From positions 62,001-126,000 of the forward strand of contig CAWFFV010000001.1 in assembly GCA_963814985.1 (NCBI GenBank): a DNA stretch of 64,000 nt, read 5' to 3'. This DNA is from CAWFFV01 sp963814985 (GTDB taxonomy: Bacteria > Chloroflexota > Ktedonobacteria > Ktedonobacterales > Ktedonobacteraceae). The position numbers and the translations under genes were made by a program. Positions within the stretch are counted from its first letter, which is position 1. The number at the start of each line of letters is the position of its first letter. The notes under the pieces were generated by a model. That model did not search any database. It was not told where the DNA came from and worked only from the letters and a program-made list of their open reading frames with translations. Below are positions 18,104-26,354 of the stretch, in pieces.

Positions 18104-19996
18104 TCAATTCAAGAGGCTTCCAGTGTAGCGGAGGATTTCGTTGGCACATACATGGCAGTAGCCATGTTCCGTCATCAGACGGTTCACCACTTCATTGATC
18201 TTACGCAACTGTTCCTTATCGGGAGTCCGTGCAGACGTAGTAATCTTCACAACATCACGCAGATCAGCAAACAGCTTCTTCTCGATGGCCTCTTTGAGAC
18301 GCTCATGACTTGTATACTCGAAGGTTTGCCCTTTACGCGCCAGAGAAGAGATGCGAATGAGGATCTCCTCACGGAAGGAACGCTTGGCATTCTCCGTAAC
18401 ACCAATTTGCTCTTCAATCGAGCGCATCAGGTGCTCATCAGGCTCCATCTCCTCATCAGTGATGGGATCACGTAGCTTGGTCTTGTTGCAGTAAGCTTCG
18501 ACATTATCCAGGTAGTTATTCAACAGGGTACGCGCTGATTCTTCATAGGAGTAGACGAAAGCTCGTTGTACTTCTTTCTTCGCCATCTCATCGTACTCTT
18601 TACGTGCCTCACTGATGAAGTTCAAGTAGCGATCTCGCTCTTCACGTGTGATACTGGTATGCTGATCCAGTCCATCTTTCAGAGCACGCAAGGCATCGAT
18701 AGGATTGATACAGGTCACATTCTGCTTGACAAGCGCATTGGAGAGACGGTTGATGACATAGCGAGGAGAGATCCCATCCATGCCCTCACGGACAGCCTCA
18801 TCCTGCAACTCACGAACGTCCTTCTGCTTGAAGTCCTCCATATCCTCGCCATCATACAGCTTCAGCTTCTTCATCGGACTCATCCCGGCCTTCTTTGAAG
18901 GCTCCAGACGGGTAAGAATGGCGAAGAGGCTGGCAACACGCAGCGTATAGGGAGCAATATGTACACTCTGTAATGCGCTTTGTTTCAGCAACTTCTCATA
19001 AATCTTTACTTCATCGGATACGCGCAAGTTGTAGGGAACTTTGGCAAGAATAATACGGTCCTGCAAAGCTTCCGATTTCTTGTTGCCGACAAAGGATTGA
19101 TACTCATGCTCGTTGGTATGGCTAACAACAACCTCATCAGCATAGATCATGCTGAAACGTCCAGTCTTGATATTTTGTTCCTGGCTGAGTGTGAGCAACA
19201 CATAGAGGAACTTCTCATCCGTCTTCAGCATTTCGACGAATTCCATGATTCCCCGGTTTGCAATGTTAAGTTCACCATCGAAGCGATAGGCCCGAGGGTC
19301 ACTTTCCACACCAACTTCACCGATGGTTGAGAGATCGATACCACCGACCAGCTCGCTAATATCCTGGCTCTTGGGGTCCGACGGAGTAAATGTACCTACC
19401 CCAACACGATATTTCTCGCTAAAGGTAATACGTTTGACCGGGACCTCCTCGATGCGACCTCGATACTGGTTATCCACCATATAGCGGCAATGAGGACACA
19501 GGTCCCCCTCAATATACAGGTTAAACTCTTTTTCAACGTCTGAGCGCAAATCATGAGGGATTAAATGGAGTGGCTCTTCATGCATCGGACAATCTTTAAT
19601 GGCATAGAAAGCACCCACATTTGTGCGACTATACGCCTCCAGCCCACGTTTGAGCAGGTAGACGATGGTGGATTTTCCTCCTCCCACCGGTCCCATCAAC
19701 AGCAGCACACGTTTACGCACTTCCAGGCGCTGTGCAGCAGAATGGAAGTAGTCAACGATCTGCTGTAGCGGCTTCTCAATGCCAAAAATTTCCTGCTCGA
19801 AGAATTTGTAGCGCGGTTCACCCGTGCGGGTTGTCTCTGCTCCCGCATCCATAATCATATGATAAATGCGCTCATGGGAAAGGCGACTCACCTCCGGCCG
19901 TTTGCAGGCAATCTCAAAGTATTGCGCAAAGGTGCCTTCCCACATCAGTTCGCGCTCACGATCTCGATATTCTTCTAACCGCTTCACCAGATCCAT
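18104..19996 (-). CDS. prkA: PrkA-type serine protein kinase (AAA+ plus kinase-like domain)
   Basis: A 630-residue homologue of PrkA/YeaG. The N-terminal AAA+ module has Walker A GPVGGGKST (about residues 103-111) and the PrkA-typical sequence around CPMHEEPLHLIP and CPHCRYMVDNQYRG. The C-terminal PrkA domain follows. In Bacillus PrkA acts early in sporulation; in enteric bacteria YeaG regulates the stress response. It is the first gene of the minus-strand operon with yhbH and spoVR, separated from yhbH by 129 bases holding a short hairpin repeat. All hallmark regions look intact. Confidence 0.96.
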   Translation of the reverse strand: MDLVKRLEEYRDRERELMWEGTFAQYFEIACKRPEVSRLSHERIYHMIMDAGAETTRTGEPRYKFFEQEIFGIEKPLQQIVDYFHSAAQRLEVRKRVLLLMGPVGGGKSTIVYLLKRGLEAYSRTNVGAFYAIKDCPMHEEPLHLIPHDLRSDVEKEFNLYIEGDLCPHCRYMVDNQYRGRIEEVPVKRITFSEKYRVGVGTFTPSDPKSQDISELVGGIDLSTIGEVGVESDPRAYRFDGELNIANRGIMEFVEMLKTDEKFLYVLLTLSQEQNIKTGRFSMIYADEVVVSHTNEHEYQSFVGNKKSEALQDRIILAKVPYNLRVSDEVKIYEKLLKQSALQSVHIAPYTLRVASLFAILTRLEPSKKAGMSPMKKLKLYDGEDMEDFKQKDVRELQDEAVREGMDGISPRYVINRLSNALVKQNVTCINPIDALRALKDGLDQHTSITREERDRYLNFISEARKEYDEMAKKEVQRAFVYSYEESARTLLNNYLDNVEAYCNKTKLRDPITDEEMEPDEHLMRSIEEQIGVTENAKRSFREEILIRISSLARKGQTFEYTSHERLKEAIEKKLFADLRDVVKITTSARTPDKEQLRKINEVVNRLMTEHGYCHVCANEILRYTGSLLN

Positions 19997-20121
19997 AGTT
20001 CACCCTCTCTCTGTTGTATGATGCAGTGGTGTATCAACGATTTGTGACTGGGTACGCCTGGGAGTATTTCTCACACCACTCTCCTAAACTGCTTCTACAT
20101 CTTGACAGTTGGGAAAACGCA

Positions 20122-20364
20122 CTACGTGTCGGGCAACGATAAAATGAGGCAAGGATATTGTAAGGCTGCTCTTACAACACCTCTCCGGTTCCACCCGAAC
20201 ATGAAGGTGCAATAAGACCAAAAGGGCCAGTTTCTTCCTCGACAATCAACGCGAGAGAACCAGCCCTTTCCTACATTCCAGAGGATATTTTGGTTTAGGT
20301 TTTTGCTAATCTTTGTCCAACCTTTAGATTGGATACGATGAGATTGAGTTGAAAGAGACATCAT
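20122..20364 (-). CDS. Possible 80-residue protein upstream of prkA
   Basis: An open frame with ATG 20364 (or 20361) preceded by GTAGGAGCAGCCAA, a plausible ribosome site. The product is rich in Trp, Arg and Ser and matches no family I know. It may equally be untranslated leader of the prkA operon. Confidence 0.25.
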   Translation of the reverse strand: MMSLSTQSHRIQSKGWTKISKNLNQNILWNVGKGWFSRVDCRGRNWPFWSYCTFMFGWNRRGVVRAALQYPCLILSLPDT

Positions 20365-20675
20365 TTGGCTGCTCCTACAATGCTTCAATCTGTCCTTTCT
20401 CATTCCAGTACCAGGCCAGAGATGAACCATGAGCAATCACCATGATCGCTTCCAGCGCTCAAAACACGGCGCTAACCACCCAATCATCTACAGCGTATAC
20501 GCTCATTATAGCACATTTCTGATGGGATGTTAAGAGCGTTGGGGTTTCTCTTCTCTTTTTCACTCTTTGGGCCTGCCTGGTGCGTTGAGTGCAAGTCTCC
20601 TCTATTTATTGATGTGATAATTGTGCATTTTTGCAAGTGGCCTCCCGGCGTAAACCTACATTATTTTGTTACCTC

Positions 20676-20750
20676 GTAACTGTTTAGTACTCCTCAGATC
20701 TCCCTCCTTGACCACCGCAGGTGGTCAAGGAGGAGATCTGAGGAGTTACT
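20676..20750. repeat. Short palindromic element, copy g
   Basis: GTAACTGTTTAG at the left and GAGGAGTTAC at the right match the family ends. The interior is a near-perfect palindrome (one bulged base) from ACTCCTCAGATCTCC to its complement, with the CCACC-GCA-GGTGG hairpin at the tip. It looks like a reduced copy in which a side hairpin became the centre. Confidence 0.75.
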
Positions 20751-20827
20751 CTTCTGTTCTTATTATGTGCCTGGAAAATGGAGCATGCGTCAATAGTCAC
20801 GGTTACTAACACAATACTAAAGATGTA

Positions 20828-20836
20828 TGCTATACT
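20828..20836 (+). promoter_or_regulatory. Extended -10 promoter for the 20964 gene
   Basis: TGCTATACT is an extended -10 match (TGnTATAAT). No good -35 lies 17 bases upstream. It is about 125 bases before the start codon. The same TGnTATACT pattern occurs before other genes in this window. Confidence 0.4.
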
Positions 20837-20963
20837 AGCTCCTGACAATGAGGAAAGTTCATATAAAGCACATAAGAGAATATACCAATGGATTATGAAG
20901 CGAGGGTAGAGGAAAAACAACTCGCTCAGTGAGAATGTATGTATTAACCGGAGTAACACGGGT

Positions 20964-22919
20964 ATGAACATTAGCGCAGGAGGACCACAAATACTACTAT
21001 TTGAGCGTGATCAACAACTGGCCGCGCTCCTTACCAGTGAGTTCCAACTGGCTGGCTACGAGTGTCGTACAGCGCGTACAGCAGTGGAAGTATTTGATGC
21101 TATAGCACGATATTCTATACGGCTTGTACTTGTTAATCTCGCTCAGGCAGCAGCATCTCGACGCGAGTTCTGGGTAGCGCTGGATACGCAACGCCGAGGA
21201 CGTGGGGTACAAGTTATTACATTTCACTGTACCAATATTGCTGGATATGGCCCACGAGACCCGGATGAACAGCCACATAACACAATGGTGGATGTAGAAG
21301 TTGATAGTATGCTTGGCGTGATAAATCTTGTCGAGGCGGTGCGTACACGTATACCAGGTAGCACGGGATCTATGACCAGTACGATGCCACGTCTTACAAA
21401 AGCAGTAGTACCACCACCACCCCCAACTCAGTCAACAATACCACAAATCACGACCCAAAGACCTCCATCGCCGGAAGTGACAAACGTAATGTTGCCTGGC
21501 GGAAATTCATGGAACGCTCCCTCAGAAAATGTGATAAACCAGCAGCCCTTCAGGGCAAGTTCTATAAAACCTCCACAACCATATACCAGTGCGCCAAAAA
21601 GACCCATACCACAGCCTGGGCCTACACTGGTTCCACAACCTCCATCAGCGACAATGTCAGGTACACCATCGTACACAGATAAGATTTGCGCAGTCCTCTA
21701 TCCCAACCAGCGTACCTGGAGTTCTTCAGGATCAACAAACGGTAATGGTAACGGTAATGGCTCAGCAATACAAGAGAGTAGAGTGCCATCTGAAGTACCA
21801 GCTACATCAGCACCACCAGCGGATTCGTATCCAGTTCCTTTATCTCCAGCAGGTTCTACCATACTGCAACGCCTTGCCAATGGGATGGATGAACTAAAAG
21901 AGTCCAGTCTGGACCAGTTATCGCGTCTCGTACAGGGACGATGGACACCTCCTGTCGAAGAGATAGGCAGCAGCTCTATGCGCCAATCAACGGGACCCAC
22001 GCAGAGCGTAGAAGCTGCTCCAATGGCTTCCTATATGACGGTAGATCAGCCATTCAATAGCACCAGTGTCATAAAGAATGCTCCAATGGTATCTCGACCT
22101 GCTCAGAGTTCGGAGCAGATCAGTAATCAGCTATTGCGTGCATCACCCATTCAAGATCTGCCTACCGCTGGCGGGAGCACCAGCGGTAGATACCCTGACA
22201 TACTCGCAAACACAAGTTATGGTCAGCCGCTAGCAATATCGCCCCTGGCATCAATTTCCACAGCTATGTCTGCACCTGCGAGAATGCAGCCTCCTCCCCA
22301 GCCCGAAAAGGTGAAAGAGGAACAGCGTCAAATGAACCAGCAGGTAACGACGACAAACCAGTTAGAACAGCAGTTGACCGATAAAAAGAAAACGAATAGC
22401 GATCAGACCAGTATAGAACAACGATTACTGGAAGAAATGCAGCGAGAGCTTATCCAGAGCAGTAAAATAGGAGCAAATGGAATTCCCGATAATGCTTTGC
22501 TACTGGATATTCTGCAAAGCCTTCCACCTATGCCTTCTCCATCTCAGCAAGTGCAACCGGTGGTCCTTAATGGGAGAGCGACTCGCTCACTAGGGAGTGT
22601 ATTACTCGAAGGTCATCTCATCCCTCAGAGTCGTTTGGAAGTTGCACAGAGCATTCAAAGAATGTTACGTGGTGTGGACTTAAATTATCAACTAGGTGAA
22701 ATTTTGCTTATGTTTAAATTATTAACACCCGATCAACTTCTGGCAGCAAGCCTTGTAAGTTATGGTTTAATTAACACAACACAGATTGGCGCACTTGGTC
22801 GTATCCGACAAGAGTTACACTCAATCGGGTTAGAGTACGACTTAGAGAATTTCCTGATCCTGTTCAGGATCTTAACCCCTGAGCAATTACGCGAGGTACG
22901 AGCAGCCTGGCAAGGATGA
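20964..22919 (+). CDS. Degenerate receiver-domain protein with long disordered linker and repeated C-terminal domain
   Basis: A 651-residue protein. Residues 1-130 resemble a response-regulator receiver (ILLFERDQQLAALLTSEFQLAGYECRT split as beta1-alpha1), but the strand that should end in the phosphorylated Asp reads LVLVNL, so it is probably not phosphorylated. Residues about 140-480 are a Pro/Ser/Thr/Gln-rich disordered linker. The C-terminal 110 residues contain two related helical units (LGEILLMFKLLTPDQLL and ENFLILFRILTPEQLR) that resemble the MshEN/GspE N-terminal domain, some members of which bind c-di-GMP. The gene stands alone; the role as a signalling adaptor is inference. Confidence 0.7.
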   Translation: MNISAGGPQILLFERDQQLAALLTSEFQLAGYECRTARTAVEVFDAIARYSIRLVLVNLAQAAASRREFWVALDTQRRGRGVQVITFHCTNIAGYGPRDPDEQPHNTMVDVEVDSMLGVINLVEAVRTRIPGSTGSMTSTMPRLTKAVVPPPPPTQSTIPQITTQRPPSPEVTNVMLPGGNSWNAPSENVINQQPFRASSIKPPQPYTSAPKRPIPQPGPTLVPQPPSATMSGTPSYTDKICAVLYPNQRTWSSSGSTNGNGNGNGSAIQESRVPSEVPATSAPPADSYPVPLSPAGSTILQRLANGMDELKESSLDQLSRLVQGRWTPPVEEIGSSSMRQSTGPTQSVEAAPMASYMTVDQPFNSTSVIKNAPMVSRPAQSSEQISNQLLRASPIQDLPTAGGSTSGRYPDILANTSYGQPLAISPLASISTAMSAPARMQPPPQPEKVKEEQRQMNQQVTTTNQLEQQLTDKKKTNSDQTSIEQRLLEEMQRELIQSSKIGANGIPDNALLLDILQSLPPMPSPSQQVQPVVLNGRATRSLGSVLLEGHLIPQSRLEVAQSIQRMLRGVDLNYQLGEILLMFKLLTPDQLLAASLVSYGLINTTQIGALGRIRQELHSIGLEYDLENFLILFRILTPEQLREVRAAWQG

Positions 22920-22923
22920 ATTT

Positions 22924-22994
22924 TAGTGTGAGTTTTGTGGTCCATGGTGGAGGTTGCGGCGCAACCTCCACCATGGACCACAAAACTCACACTA
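22924..22994. repeat. Cloverleaf-family central palindrome, copy h
   Basis: Perfect palindrome with 35-base arms (22924-22958 and 22960-22994) around one G; tip GGTTGCG-G-CGCAACC. Side hairpins and termini are not recognisable. It lies exactly between the converging ends of the receiver-like gene and murA, where it could terminate both transcripts. Confidence 0.85.
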
Positions 22995-23020
22995 GACGAG
23001 TAGACATCAACCAGGATTCC

Positions 23021-24346
23021 TCAGGTGGCTCTCTCTATCTGGGCACCCAGACGGCGTAATTTGCTATCCAGTTGCTCATAGCCACGTTCGATATGCACTA
23101 TTCCGTAGACTTCGGAAGTTCCTTCAGCACATAAAGCAGCCAAAATATAGGAGCAGCCAGCACGAATATCAGGAATATCGAGGCGCGTTCCTCTTAACGG
23201 AGTTGGCCCACTTATAAGACAGCTATGGAGATGCTGTTTCTCGCGAAAGCGGCAAGGTACCTCTCCCAGGCATTTGGAATATAAACCAATGTGTGCTCCC
23301 ATTCCTTCCAGCGCACTGGTATAGCCGAAACGATCCTCATAGATGGTTTCATGTACCACCGACATCCCTCTCGCCTGCGTTAACAAAATGGTAAAAGGCT
23401 GCTGCCAATCAGTCATAAAGCCAGGGTGCACATCAGTTTCTAAAGCAATAGCGGGAGGAGCATTATCATTGCTCATAAAGCGAATACCCTCGTCATCAAT
23501 CTCAAAGGGGAGCCGCATTTGAGAGAGAGTATTTAAAAAAGTCAGCAGAGTATCTTGCTGGGCACCACGTAAATAGACATTTCCTTTGGTCAGGTAGGTA
23601 GCAATAGCGAGGGAAACAGCCTCATTGCGGTCACTTAGCAATGTGTGACTACAACCACGCAGAGAATCTACGCCATTGATCACGATACGCCGATCAACTT
23701 TGATCTCGATAATCGCTCCCATCTTTTGTAACAGCTTGATAAGATCGATAATCTCAGGTTCTAGCGCAGCATTTTCAACAACCGTGACCCCTTTAGCTAG
23801 AGAAGCTGTGATCAGAAAGTTCTCAGTTGCCATGACGCTAGGAAACGGTAGCTTGATGGTGGCCCCATGCAACCTTTTGGACGCAGTGCAATGGTAGTAA
23901 CCATCGCTTTCGACAATCTCTGCCCCCATAAGCCGCAGCCCCTGGATATGATAATCGATAGGGCGTGGACCAATACGGTCTCCGCCTGGTGTGGGAATGG
24001 AAACTTCTCCACACCGATGGAGGAGTGGCCCAATTGTCATAACGGCAATGCGATTCAGTCCTCCTGCTTCGGTGGAAACGGCTGTCTGCTGAATGTCGTC
24101 AGTACAAACGGTGAGCGTGTGGTCATTTAAGCGCACATCGGAACCAATATCCCGACAAAGCTTAATAGTCAGATCAAGATCACCAATTAATGGCACATTG
24201 CGCAACACACATGGCTCGTTTGTTAAAAGAGAGGCCATGACCATCTTTGTTACAGCATTCTTCGCACCACTGATCGATACTTCGCCACGAAGCGGTGTAC
24301 CTCCCTTGATAAGGTAATGGGGGGTATGGAGCGCTTGTATGTCCAT
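23021..24346 (-). CDS. murA: UDP-N-acetylglucosamine 1-carboxyvinyltransferase with Asp at the active-site Cys position
   Basis: MurA transfers enolpyruvate from PEP to UDP-GlcNAc, the first committed step of peptidoglycan synthesis. The 441-residue product has the family N-terminus (LRGEVSISGAKNA) and conserved C-terminal DIRAG. The mobile catalytic loop reads TPGGDRIGPRPIDYH, so the usual Cys (Cys115 in E. coli) is Asp123 (codon 23978-23980). Cys-to-Asp enzymes, as in mycobacteria, are active and resist fosfomycin. ATG 24346 follows AAGGAG. It lies nine bases after the CrtI-like gene and is probably cotranscribed. Confidence 0.95.
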   Translation of the reverse strand: MDIQALHTPHYLIKGGTPLRGEVSISGAKNAVTKMVMASLLTNEPCVLRNVPLIGDLDLTIKLCRDIGSDVRLNDHTLTVCTDDIQQTAVSTEAGGLNRIAVMTIGPLLHRCGEVSIPTPGGDRIGPRPIDYHIQGLRLMGAEIVESDGYYHCTASKRLHGATIKLPFPSVMATENFLITASLAKGVTVVENAALEPEIIDLIKLLQKMGAIIEIKVDRRIVINGVDSLRGCSHTLLSDRNEAVSLAIATYLTKGNVYLRGAQQDTLLTFLNTLSQMRLPFEIDDEGIRFMSNDNAPPAIALETDVHPGFMTDWQQPFTILLTQARGMSVVHETIYEDRFGYTSALEGMGAHIGLYSKCLGEVPCRFREKQHLHSCLISGPTPLRGTRLDIPDIRAGCSYILAALCAEGTSEVYGIVHIERGYEQLDSKLRRLGAQIERAT

Positions 24347-24354
24347 AATTCTCC

Positions 24355-25902
24355 TTAGCTTTTGCCAGAGTTACCAGGTGCCTTCCACAACCAACGAAGA
24401 GCATTGAGACGCGAAGGTGGCAGAGTCACATTTTTGACATGATGAGTGCGAGTCCCTAATACATTTGTTTGCGCTGCTTCTTGCTCCTGGTCGTTATTAT
24501 CAAGCAGATCAAGGAACTGATTAACACTCTGGGCAACACCTTCCACCATCAGATAACCTGATGGTTTGACAGCATCACCAACTAAATACAAACCACGTAA
24601 CGATGTTTGAGACTGTGTATCCTCCCCCTGGACAATTCGGTTCACAGGCCACTCTCCGCGATACGTTCCCATTGTGAGTATACGGCAGTGCTTATCAAAC
24701 GTTTCACCAAAGAGCATACGCAGGTCGGCAAGTGCAAGTGCTCGCTCTTCCTCAATATTGTTACTCTGAAGCACCTGGTGACTGATTAAAAGATGCTTTC
24801 CTGGCGGTGCAAGACGCGGATCACTATTGGTCGGCTGCACCATCCCTGCAATGCGTTTGGTATCCAGACAATACATAATCCCCTTATGGGGAATCAACGA
24901 AATATCACTGAGAATATGCACTTTTAAGCCAACCGCTTCCTGGATCACCGCATCAGCATGATCTATCTCTGGTGAAGCAGTATATTGATTCTCTTTTTGC
25001 TTTAATACCTCTGCCTGCGTCACTCGATGACCAGAGAGCAAAGCATTGGTAGCACGAGGACCAATATCGCTAACGATGACTGATGCCTTGATGACCGTTT
25101 CCTCACCACTGGCTTTATCTCGCACACGCACACCACTAACTTGGTCATCTTCATGAAGAATCTGGAGGACATCACAAGCCAGGCGTAGATCACCTCCCTG
25201 GGCGAGGACATGTTGCTCTAGCTGTCTTGTCAGCTCACCACAGCCTCCCTGTACAATCGCCGGTGCTCCATAGCGAAACATATTCTTTGTGGTTTGGATA
25301 ACCTCCGCCGTGCCAACCTGACCCAGCTCAAGGCTAAGAGCAAAACGTGAGATACACTCGAAGAATGCAACTAACTGAGGGTTACGCTTCACATTGATAT
25401 GTTGTTCTAACCAGGTATCAAAGGAGAGATTACGTTCATGTGGTGCTAAAGGGCAAAAGAACATCAGATACCCAAGACGTGTAAACCAGAAGAACTGGCG
25501 AGGTCCCAGGAACTTGAAGACGCCCAACAAGCCACGCGCACGATATTGCTGTCCATGGACATGAAATGAGCCAAAGACATCGGCATCAAAGAAGCGGTGC
25601 GACACACGCAGTTTTTGCAACATATGCGATAATACGCCGCTACTGCCAAAGGGGACCATGTGTACCGCACCTGTACTCACCTGTACCCCTTGAAAGGTTT
25701 TAGCGGTAAAGCGTCCTCCACTGTGGGGGAGCCGTTCCAGTAAAACGACACGCTTTCCGCGTTGAAGAAGTTGAGCAGTGCTGAGCAGACCACCCAGTCC
25801 TGCCCCAATGACGATAGCATCAAAAAACTTGGGTTGTATAGAAGTCTCACGAGAAACCTGCCCCACGTTGGTAAGTACTCGTTCAGGCATGCAATTATCC
25901 AA
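24355..25902 (-). CDS. CrtI-like FAD-dependent oxidoreductase (phytoene desaturase family)
   Basis: A 515-residue flavoprotein with the dinucleotide-binding motif DAIVIGAGLGGLLSTAQLLQ (about residues 29-48), the GGRF motif, and the C-terminal GLYLVGDAVKPSGYLMVEGVA that binds FAD. The family includes carotenoid desaturases/isomerases and related amine-oxidase-like enzymes; no other carotenoid gene is nearby, so the substrate is open. It is the leading gene of a probable two-gene unit with murA. Confidence 0.85.
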   Translation of the reverse strand: MDNCMPERVLTNVGQVSRETSIQPKFFDAIVIGAGLGGLLSTAQLLQRGKRVVLLERLPHSGGRFTAKTFQGVQVSTGAVHMVPFGSSGVLSHMLQKLRVSHRFFDADVFGSFHVHGQQYRARGLLGVFKFLGPRQFFWFTRLGYLMFFCPLAPHERNLSFDTWLEQHINVKRNPQLVAFFECISRFALSLELGQVGTAEVIQTTKNMFRYGAPAIVQGGCGELTRQLEQHVLAQGGDLRLACDVLQILHEDDQVSGVRVRDKASGEETVIKASVIVSDIGPRATNALLSGHRVTQAEVLKQKENQYTASPEIDHADAVIQEAVGLKVHILSDISLIPHKGIMYCLDTKRIAGMVQPTNSDPRLAPPGKHLLISHQVLQSNNIEEERALALADLRMLFGETFDKHCRILTMGTYRGEWPVNRIVQGEDTQSQTSLRGLYLVGDAVKPSGYLMVEGVAQSVNQFLDLLDNNDQEQEAAQTNVLGTRTHHVKNVTLPPSRLNALRWLWKAPGNSGKS

Positions 25903-26099
25903 TATACTAGTGTACAGCTGCGTCAGCGATCACAAAGAGAGCGACCACAATGGCCGCGCTTTCTTAAGTATATCACTTTCGATACTCTACCTCCATATCC
26001 TGGTCTACCCACTTTGCCCCAGCATTATGCGTTGCTTCCTTCTGACGCTTCCAGGATATCATACCATTGCAGGTGTAGGCAATGGCAGAGTATATCTCG

Positions 26100-26215
26100 T
26101 GTGTGGGTTGTGTTGCCTGTGGAGGAGGCCGCGTCGCAGCCTCCTCCACAGGCAACACAACCCACACACAAAGGCTGGCGAACTGCCTACGGCAGTGAGG
26201 AATCGAGAAAAAGAC
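26100..26215. repeat. Cloverleaf palindromic element, copy i
   Basis: Central palindrome with 34-base arms (26100-26133 / 26135-26168) and one mismatch. Its arms resemble those of copy n (TGTTGCCTGTGGAGGAG). The right side hairpin is ACTGCC-TAC-GGCAGT followed by GAGGAATCGAG; the left half is missing. It lies between divergent genes. Confidence 0.82.
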
Positions 26216-26354
26216 CACCTATTATGAGAATCTCCACCTCATTGCATCTTTCTCCCTATTTTGCTTGACAGATTATTTATGGAAGAGTAGTCTTATCAAG
26301 GCAATATATTCACATTTATCGACTTAATTGCTGTTTCGTGTGCAGGGAGGTTGA

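Larger units (their letters stand above)
19997..20963. other. Gene-poor stretch upstream of prkA and the 20964 gene
   Basis: About 970 bases between divergent genes. It holds the doubtful 80-residue frame at 20122, the repeat at 20676-20750 and a likely promoter at 20828. I see nothing else definite in the rest. Confidence 0.6.

Noticed and set aside
20823..20909. 28-codon upstream open frame before the receiver-like gene
   Set aside because: It overlaps the proposed -10 element and has no ribosome site.
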